Shown here piece after piece: positions 1 through 4,305 of a stretch of 5,148 nucleotides of DNA. Position 1 is the first letter of the stretch. Each line of letters opens with the position of its first letter. The position numbers and the translations under genes are program-made. This stretch comes from Anaerolineae bacterium (GTDB taxonomy: Bacteria > Chloroflexota > Anaerolineae > JAFGEY01): NCBI GenBank assembly GCA_016931365.1, contig JAFGEY010000412.1, forward strand, positions 1 through 5,148, read 5' to 3'. The notes beneath the pieces are model-generated. The model saw only the letters and a list, made by a program, of their open reading frames with translations. It made no database searches and had not been told where the DNA came from.

Positions 1-116
1 CTGGTTGAGTTTTGGTTGTGCTAACTTAAGCTTACCACGGAGATGAAGCTTTTTCCAGTACCTCTCGAGTTATGGGTAATCACCAGAATGTATGACTGTT
101 ACTGTGAGCATGATGG
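1..116. other. Unassigned sequence downstream of the last glycosyltransferase
   Basis: No gene can be supported here. On the minus strand an ATG at 111-109 lies 5 nt after the stop of the preceding glycosyltransferase and reads 13 codons (MLTVTVIHSGDYP) to a TAA at 72-70. The same frame is then open for 23 codons to the window edge (it starts LERYWKKLHLRG). This could be the start of a next operon gene broken by a nonsense change, or chance. Only a weak purine-rich stretch precedes the ATG, at poor spacing. Two AAGCTT hexamers (28-33 and 46-51) could form a 6-bp hairpin followed by T's on the plus strand, but this is too weak to call a terminator. Confidence 0.25.
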
Positions 117-1298
117 CTATACGCCCTGCTCCACCAACAATTGACGGTACAACTGCGCGATGCGTTGCACCATTTGCCCCGCGCCGAACTCGGGCGCGCG
201 GAGTCGTCCCTGTTCGCCCATTTTCTCGCGCAGTTCCGCATCTTGAAGTAACGTGACCACCTTGGCGGCCAGGGCCTCTGGCTGGCCTGGTTCCACCAAA
301 AAGCCGTTCACCCCATCGTCAATCGCTTCGACGGTGCCGTCAGCGCGGGTGCAGACGATGGGCAGGCCGGTCGCCATGGCCTGCGGGAGCACGCGCGGCA
401 ACCCTTCCCAAAGACTGGTCAACACAAAGACGTCGAATGTCGCCAGGAGTTCCGGCACATCGCGGCGCAGACCGGTGAGGATGACGCTGTCTACGAGTTG
501 GCGTGCTTGCAAGGATTGTTCGACCTGGGCGCGCAGCGGGCCATCCCCCACGATGACGAACCGGGCTGCGGGATACTGCTGATGGATATGGGCGAAGACT
601 TCCACCAGATCAAGAGGGGATTTTTGGGGCGACAGGCGCGTGACCGTGCCGACTACGAGCGCATCTTGTGGCAGACCTAGTTGGCGCCGCATCTCGTGTG
701 GGGGAACTTGCGGGTGTCCGAAGCGATCCAACTCGATGCCGCAGCGGATGGGGGTATCGACGTAATTCTGACGCGCGCCGATCCCGTCCCGAATGCCTTT
801 GTCGATATTCAAAACGGAATCCGTGGTCAACCGGCTGGTAAAGGGCAGGACCAGTTTTTCGAGGGTGATGTAGGTCCAGCGCACCAACGGGCGCTGATAG
901 TCGTGATGCGCCCAGCCGTGTACAGTATGGACGATGACTTTGACGCCGGCCAGGCGCGCAGCCAAACGGCCCAGAATGCCGGCCTTGGAGCTGTGGGTAT
1001 GGACAACCTGGTATCCTCCGCGACGTATAAACCGCACCATGCGCGCCAGCGCCACGGCATCTTTCAGCGGGTTGATCTCGCGCACCAGCGCCGGTTCGAG
1101 CGTGAGGGGGATGCCCAGGTCGCGCGCGTGCTCGATCAAGCTGCCTTCGGAACCCGTTTGCGGGCCGGAGAGGATATGCACATCCCAGGCGGCTTTATCC
1201 AGCATAGCGGCGGTCAAAATGGTGGCTTCCTGCGCCCCACCGACGATGAGGCGGGTGATGATGTGCAAGACATGGGTTTTATCCGGCGAAACGTTCAT
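117..1298 (-). CDS. GT4-family glycosyltransferase (GT-B fold) with E-x7-Q variant motif
   Basis: This is a 393-aa retaining-type glycosyltransferase, expected to move a sugar from a nucleotide-sugar donor to a lipid-linked or polysaccharide acceptor at the cytoplasmic membrane face. The N-terminal Rossmann domain opens with VLHIITRLIVGGAQE (residues 10-24; the GGA[QE] loop is typical of the family) and contains VVHTHSSKAGILGRLAAR (98-115) and HTVHGW (124-129). The C-terminal donor-binding domain has VVGTVTRLSPQK (215-226; R221 and K226 sit at the usual phosphate-binding places), FVIVGDGP (247-254), and SLWEGLPRVLPQAMATGLP (295-313). The family's E-x7-E motif is here E298-x7-Q306. Length is normal. 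There is no signal peptide or membrane segment. The start abuts the upstream stop (TAGATG) and has a well-placed CAGGAG, so translation is probably coupled to the gene before it. The family is certain; the sugar specificity is unknown. Confidence 0.93.
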   Translation of the reverse strand: MNVSPDKTHVLHIITRLIVGGAQEATILTAAMLDKAAWDVHILSGPQTGSEGSLIEHARDLGIPLTLEPALVREINPLKDAVALARMVRFIRRGGYQVVHTHSSKAGILGRLAARLAGVKVIVHTVHGWAHHDYQRPLVRWTYITLEKLVLPFTSRLTTDSVLNIDKGIRDGIGARQNYVDTPIRCGIELDRFGHPQVPPHEMRRQLGLPQDALVVGTVTRLSPQKSPLDLVEVFAHIHQQYPAARFVIVGDGPLRAQVEQSLQARQLVDSVILTGLRRDVPELLATFDVFVLTSLWEGLPRVLPQAMATGLPIVCTRADGTVEAIDDGVNGFLVEPGQPEALAAKVVTLLQDAELREKMGEQGRLRAPEFGAGQMVQRIAQLYRQLLVEQGV

Positions 1299-2438
1299 CT
1301 AGCACTCCTGAAAATCTGTTTTCAATTTTGCCTGTAATAACCGTGTGTATAGCGTTTCAGTTTGTTCGAACATCCGGGCGATAGTAAAGTGTTCGGCCAC
1401 GCGCTGCCGGCCATTCCGCGCCAGTTGCGCCGCCTTTTCCGGCTGCTCGAGCAGTGCAAGAATGGCCTGAACCATAGCCTCCGGCTCATGAGGTGGAACG
1501 AGCAGGCCGGTTTCGCCATCGCCAATCAATTCGGGCGTGCCGCCGACGGCGGTGGCGATGACCGGTAATCCTGCAGACATCGCCTCCAGAATCGCCAACG
1601 AAGCGCCCTCCCAGTGCGAGGGCATCACAAACAGGTCGCTGGCGGCCAGTAGATAGGGAACGTCCGCCCGACTGCCTAGCAAGTGGACATGAGAAGTGAG
1701 TTGCTGACGGGTCAATTGCTGTTCCAGCCATTGGCGTTGTTCTCCGTCACCCGCCCAAACGAAATGAAGGTCCGGTCTGCGCGCAATGAGGCGCGCGATA
1801 ACCGAAATAAGGTCGGCATGGCCTTTATCAGGATGTAAGCGCCCGGTGGTGAGCGCGATCAGAGACTCGGCGGGTATATGCAGTTCTGCGCGCAGCTCGA
1901 TTCTTGCCGTGTCCACCGGTGGAAAATGAAGCGTGGGAATGCCGTTATAAATGGTGACATAGCGAGAGGACGGCCCAAATTCTCGCTGGCGCAGGAAATT
2001 GCAGATCAGGATCGTGCGGTCATCCAGGTGGCCTGTCCAGCGGTGCAAACATTCCCGCCAGGGACTGCCCAAATGAACGCTATGCAACGCGGTAAGGATG
2101 ACGGGAACTCGGGCCAACCGGCCAAAAACGCGTCCCATCAGACTGGCATGATACAGCCAGTTGTGGATGACCAGCGGACGCTCGCGTCGTAACAACTGCC
2201 AAAAGCGCAATAGCGCGGAAAAACGCCCGGCGCTTTTCATCTGTAAATCGGTTACCGGTATACCCATTTGCCGGATTTGCTGCGCTAAAGGGGTATCGCC
2301 ATCGTACAGCGTGACAACGTGGTGGCGAAAGCGCGGCGCGGTTGATTGGCTGGCGTGCTGCAACATGTTGACCAGAAGTTGCTCGGCGCCGCCGCGGTTT
2401 AATTCGGTAATGGTGTGGAGGATTAGTGGTTGTGTCAT
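1299..2438 (-). CDS. GT4-family glycosyltransferase (GT-B fold)
   Basis: This is a 379-aa glycosyltransferase of the same broad family as its downstream neighbour but clearly a different enzyme. The N-terminal acceptor domain has ILHTITELNRGGAEQLLVNML (6-26, GGAE loop) and IHNWLYHASLMGRVFGRLA (91-109), followed by LTALHSVH (115-122). The C-terminal donor domain has LTTGRLHPDKGHADLI (196-211; R200 and K205 at the usual diphosphate-binding places), FVWAGDGEQ (226-234), a LLGSRADVPYLLAASDLFVMPS stretch (253-274), and an intact E-x7-E motif at E277 and E285 (HWEGASLAILEAMSAG). No signal peptide or membrane helix is evident, so it is probably a soluble or membrane-associated cytoplasmic enzyme that extends a lipid-linked oligosaccharide. 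The start at 2438 has AGGA 8 nt upstream and lies 18 nt after the stop of a degenerate gene tail. The donor sugar cannot be inferred. Confidence 0.94.
   Translation of the reverse strand: MTQPLILHTITELNRGGAEQLLVNMLQHASQSTAPRFRHHVVTLYDGDTPLAQQIRQMGIPVTDLQMKSAGRFSALLRFWQLLRRERPLVIHNWLYHASLMGRVFGRLARVPVILTALHSVHLGSPWRECLHRWTGHLDDRTILICNFLRQREFGPSSRYVTIYNGIPTLHFPPVDTARIELRAELHIPAESLIALTTGRLHPDKGHADLISVIARLIARRPDLHFVWAGDGEQRQWLEQQLTRQQLTSHVHLLGSRADVPYLLAASDLFVMPSHWEGASLAILEAMSAGLPVIATAVGGTPELIGDGETGLLVPPHEPEAMVQAILALLEQPEKAAQLARNGRQRVAEHFTIARMFEQTETLYTRLLQAKLKTDFQEC
1305..1310 (-). promoter_or_regulatory. Ribosome binding site inside the upstream gene's 3' end
   Basis: CAGGAG lies 6 nt before the ATG at 1298-1296, within the last codons of the upstream glycosyltransferase. 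The ATG directly follows that gene's TAG (TAGATG, no gap). This supports the chosen start and suggests ribosomes ending one gene reinitiate on the next. Confidence 0.75.
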
Positions 2439-2446
2439 AGCGCAAA

Positions 2447-2450
2447 TCCT
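2447..2450 (-). promoter_or_regulatory. Ribosome binding site for the 379-aa glycosyltransferase
   Basis: AGGA sits 8 nt before the ATG at 2438, in the 18-nt space left after the stop of the degenerate tail at 2457. The signal is short but well placed. It means this gene does not depend on translation of the broken upstream frame. Confidence 0.55.
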
Positions 2451-2456
2451 ATAACT

Positions 2457-2645
2457 TTACACCTTTTTGCTCAAAGTATCGAACAATTCAGCCATTTTGG
2501 CCGTCACCATCGGCCAACTATACTGAGCAACGGCTCTAGCATCCGGCGCATAAGGAATGTGACCCTGTGTCCAAGCCACATACCATTGCTCAATCGCCTG
2601 GGCGATAACTTTGGTATTGTCAAATTCTATGGTTACGCCTGTCCA
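2457..2645 (-). pseudogene. Headless 3' tail of a second glycosyltransferase, paralogous to the preceding gene
   Basis: From about 2645 to the TAA at 2459-2457 the minus strand encodes about 62 residues (starting WTGVTIEFDNTKVIAQAIEQ) that align without gaps to the last 60 residues of the glycosyltransferase just upstream. Shared blocks are TGVT, IAQA[LI]E, a Y and a W three residues apart, YAP, VA[KQ]YS, and a final LF. By eye about a third of the residues are identical, so the two copies are old paralogs rather than a fresh duplication. The rest of a GT-B enzyme (both Rossmann domains, catalytic residues) is absent. The fragment is joined in a different frame to the end of the upstream gene and overlaps its last codons. 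An open frame extends to an ATG at 2747, but that part only shadows the upstream gene and has no evident ribosome binding site. Most likely this is the relic of a deleted tandem gene. Confidence 0.8.
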
Positions 2646-3955
2646 ATCTCGGTAAAAAGTCGGCTCAACTGCTGCGCCTGTTCCACGCGGGAGTACTTGG
2701 CAACTTCTGTAGTATTGGGCGCATACAATAGACTGTTTGTTTTCCAACCTAGATACAAATGTTCGAGCGCCTGCGCGATGTCTGGAACAGCTTCGGGTGA
2801 GACGGTGACGCCGGTGTTAGTGCGTTGGACTAGCGCAGCAGCTTCACCATCCATAGGGGCAATTGCCAGGATAGAGCGTTGCGCGCCTAGATATTCAAAG
2901 ATTTTGCCAGTGAGCACCGCTTTCCCTTCACCGGCGCCGATGATAAGCAGCAAAGCGGCGGCAGCTCGCTGCGCCGCTACAACCTGATGATGGGGCAAGT
3001 TGCCCGCCACCTCGATTACATCGTGCAAGCCAAGCGTTTCGATCAAATACTGGTGACGCGGATAAATCGAACCGTAGAATGTGACCTTAACATCCGCGCG
3101 GCAGTCAGGATTTTGTGTTAGCCAGGTGTGCAACGCATGTAAAAAAGGATCGGGGACCCGATACTCTCCATAGAATGAACCCGTGTAAACAATGTGAAAT
3201 CTATCGGTGGACAGCGTCACCGATTCATCTTGCGGAAAATCCGCCGGGTCAAAGCCATTGGGCAATAGCACACATTTGGGAGGCGTCTTGGGTAAAAGCG
3301 CGTTTTCGTGCAGATGATCCAGCATCCCTTCTGAAACGAGCGTAAGCGCGTCGGCTTGAGCCAGCGTGCGACGCTCCAGCAGGCGCTGAAGCCAGCGCGT
3401 GACAACGTTAGGCATCAGCTTGTGCGGGTTGGTCGTCCACTCGTCGCGGTAATCGAGCACGACAGGAATGTGTAAGCGCCGCTTGAGTCGAGCGGCAATC
3501 AGCAAATCAGTTTGCGGCGGCGAGGTCGCAAAGATAACATCGAAAGTGTGCATGCGCGCCACTTGTACGGCTTTGCGCGTCGCCGGCCATAACCACCCTA
3601 GTTTGTCATCGGGAATGAACACTGAAAAATATAAAGCACGTAGGAACTGCGCGAGGCTCTGCCGAAGCGTGGTGCGCGCTGATTGCCTGCCTGGAACTCT
3701 GACCCGGTCGAGGGTGTGTTTAGCTTGCGTTGTCTTGATGATTTCCCACGCCGGCGCACGTTCGATAGGGAACGTTTCAGGCAATTCGTTGATCATACTC
3801 GTATCGAAAACAAACGAGTCGCCACCCGCGACAGTCAGTACCGTCGGCTCCCATCCAAATTGCGGGAGATATTTCGCCAGTTTGATGATGCGCACTACCC
3901 CGCTCCCACCTATCGGCGGAAAGTAGTAGGCAACGATCAGCACTTTTTTAGACAT
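2633..3955 (-). CDS. Family-4-like glycosyltransferase (YYFPPIGGSG / DYRDEW subgroup)
   Basis: This 440-aa GT-B glycosyltransferase belongs to the subgroup that opens with a Y[YF]FPP.GGSG loop (here KVLIVAYYFPPIGGSGVVR, 4-22) and carries a DYRDEW motif (168-173). The N-domain also has FDVIFATSPPQ (138-148). The C-domain has VLLPNGFDPADF (229-240), HIVYTGSFYGEYR (254-266), IEVAGNLPH (314-322), and KIFEYLGAQRSILA (351-364), where E354 lies in the region that holds the second Glu of the E-x7-E motif in other GT4 enzymes. The start at 3955 is preferred over an in-frame ATG 90 bp upstream, because AAAAGGA lies just before it, the fold's first strand begins four residues later, and the 30 extra residues would be a non-homologous basic stretch read out of frame from a neighbouring gene tail. 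Its stop overlaps a second, degenerate C-terminal tail. The likely role is adding one sugar to a surface-polysaccharide repeat unit; donor and acceptor are unknown. Confidence 0.92.
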   Translation of the reverse strand: MSKKVLIVAYYFPPIGGSGVVRIIKLAKYLPQFGWEPTVLTVAGGDSFVFDTSMINELPETFPIERAPAWEIIKTTQAKHTLDRVRVPGRQSARTTLRQSLAQFLRALYFSVFIPDDKLGWLWPATRKAVQVARMHTFDVIFATSPPQTDLLIAARLKRRLHIPVVLDYRDEWTTNPHKLMPNVVTRWLQRLLERRTLAQADALTLVSEGMLDHLHENALLPKTPPKCVLLPNGFDPADFPQDESVTLSTDRFHIVYTGSFYGEYRVPDPFLHALHTWLTQNPDCRADVKVTFYGSIYPRHQYLIETLGLHDVIEVAGNLPHHQVVAAQRAAAALLLIIGAGEGKAVLTGKIFEYLGAQRSILAIAPMDGEAAALVQRTNTGVTVSPEAVPDIAQALEHLYLGWKTNSLLYAPNTTEVAKYSRVEQAQQLSRLFTEIGQA

Positions 3956-4103
3956 GGTGATCCTTTTCGAGTAAGTTGTAATAGAGTTGCACGAGCTTCT
4001 CCATTTCGACATCCGCATTGAGCGTTTGCCGCGCCGCGAGCGCATTGTGTTTCATACGGTCTATATCCGCGGATTGTAACTCATTTGGGTGTGTTTCATA
4101 AGT
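3948..4103 (-). pseudogene. Headless 3' tail of a probable glycosyltransferase
   Basis: The minus strand encodes about 51 residues ending at a TAA inside the next gene. They include SADIDRMKHNALAARQTL followed by EMEKLVQLYYNLLEKD. The pattern RM..NA......, then an amphipathic EKLV.LYYNLLE helix, is how many GT4 enzymes end (the C-terminal helix that packs back on the first domain). No glycosyltransferase core is found upstream: going 5', the frame runs straight into the GC-rich palindrome at 4109-4160 and then into sequence with no family resemblance. The frame has a nominal ATG at 4181, but the intervening residues are simply the palindrome read as codons. The intact 8-nt overlap with the next gene suggests this was once a functional operon gene that lost its 5' part. 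Homology is judged by pattern only, so the family call is moderate. Confidence 0.6.
3961..3967 (-). promoter_or_regulatory. Ribosome binding site that fixes the 440-aa glycosyltransferase start
   Basis: AAAAGGA lies 5 nt before the ATG at 3955-3953. It decides the start in favour of MSKKVLIV over the longer frame beginning at 4045. It lies inside the last codons of the upstream gene tail, whose TAA (3950-3948) falls inside the new gene, an 8-nt overlap typical of coupled operon genes. Confidence 0.8.
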
Positions 4104-4108
4104 TAGGG

Positions 4109-4160
4109 GGCACGGTCGGAAACCGGCCCCAGCGCGCTCTGGCCGATCTCCGACCGTGCC
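4109..4160. repeat. 52-bp near-perfect GC-rich palindrome (REP/MITE-like)
   Basis: GGCACGGTCGGA (4109-4120) is matched exactly by its reverse complement TCCGACCGTGCC (4149-4160). An inner arm CGGCC (4124-4128) pairs with GGCCG (4141-4145), and the centre AGCGCGCT (4131-4138) is itself palindromic. All three share one axis at 4134.5, and 22 of 26 position pairs are complementary. The mismatches are 4121/4148, 4123/4146, 4129/4140 and 4130/4139. Short G and C runs flank the arms. As RNA or extruded DNA it would form a long hairpin. No T-run follows on either strand, so it is not a standard intrinsic terminator. It lies exactly at the 5' limit of the broken gene tail, in sequence that is otherwise AT-richer. 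It could be a dispersed palindromic repeat, a MITE end, or a protein-binding site; copy number is needed to tell. Confidence 0.85.
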
Positions 4161-4270
4161 AACCCCGCATTTCCAACACATCGGGCGATTTTAGTATTCA
4201 AATAATGGAGTATCGCTGCTGACAGACGCAAGTCACCAAGCAAGCTAAACAGCGTCTTTTCGAGCAATAT
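4161..4270. other. Gene-free spacer between two inverted repeats
   Basis: No gene is supported. One minus-strand frame is open from 4300 through the whole spacer and into the palindrome (65 codons, passing LLGDLRLSAAILHYLNTKIA), but it starts inside the hairpin at 4271-4305, lacks a recognisable ribosome binding site and matches no family I know. The spacer could be the body of a small repeat element that includes the palindrome, or decayed sequence from the lost 5' part of the neighbouring gene. Confidence 0.35.
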
Positions 4271-4305
4271 GAAACTTGTGACTATTATCGACGATAACAA
4301 GTTTC
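4271..4305. repeat. Inverted repeat overlapping the stop codon of the right-hand gene
   Basis: GAAACTTGT (4271-4279) and ACAAGTTTC (4297-4305) are perfect 9-bp inverted arms around a 17-nt loop, which itself holds TTATC-GAC-GATAA. The right arm overlaps the TGA (4306-4304) of the partial transferase gene. The position, exactly at a gene end, would suit a terminator or a 3' stabilising hairpin for the minus-strand transcript, but the stem is AT-rich and no T-run follows it on that strand, so termination would be weak. It could also be the trace of an insertion or deletion event. Confidence 0.5.

Noticed and set aside
28..54. AAGCTT hairpin followed by T's as an intrinsic terminator
   Set aside because: The stem is only 6 bp of a self-palindromic hexamer, the T-run is short, and it points along the plus strand, where no gene ends.
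681..1337. A 218-codon open frame on the plus strand opposite the 393-aa glycosyltransferase
   Set aside because: It lies entirely antisense to a gene with clear motifs, shows no recognisable domains and has no convincing ribosome binding site. GC-rich codon usage commonly keeps the opposite strand open.
2430..2987. A 185-codon open frame on the plus strand across the gene junction
   Set aside because: It is antisense to the degenerate tail and the end of the 440-aa gene. It is cysteine- and serine-rich without motifs, and reads as a shadow frame.
3956..4045. A 30-residue N-terminal extension of the 440-aa glycosyltransferase from the ATG at 4045
   Set aside because: The extension is arginine- and serine-rich and is the out-of-frame reading of the upstream gene tail. 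A good AAAAGGA stands before the internal ATG, and the fold's first strand begins right after it.
4046..4100. An 11-bp direct repeat TGTGTTTCATA at 4046-4056 and 4090-4100, possibly a target-site duplication
   Set aside because: The copies are only 44 bp apart, both inside the same gene tail, and do not bracket the palindrome. An 11-bp repeat is expected by chance a few times in a window of this size.
4109..4160. The palindrome as an intrinsic terminator
   Set aside because: The stem is strong, but no T-run follows on either strand, and its single-axis symmetry with a palindromic centre fits a repeat element better.
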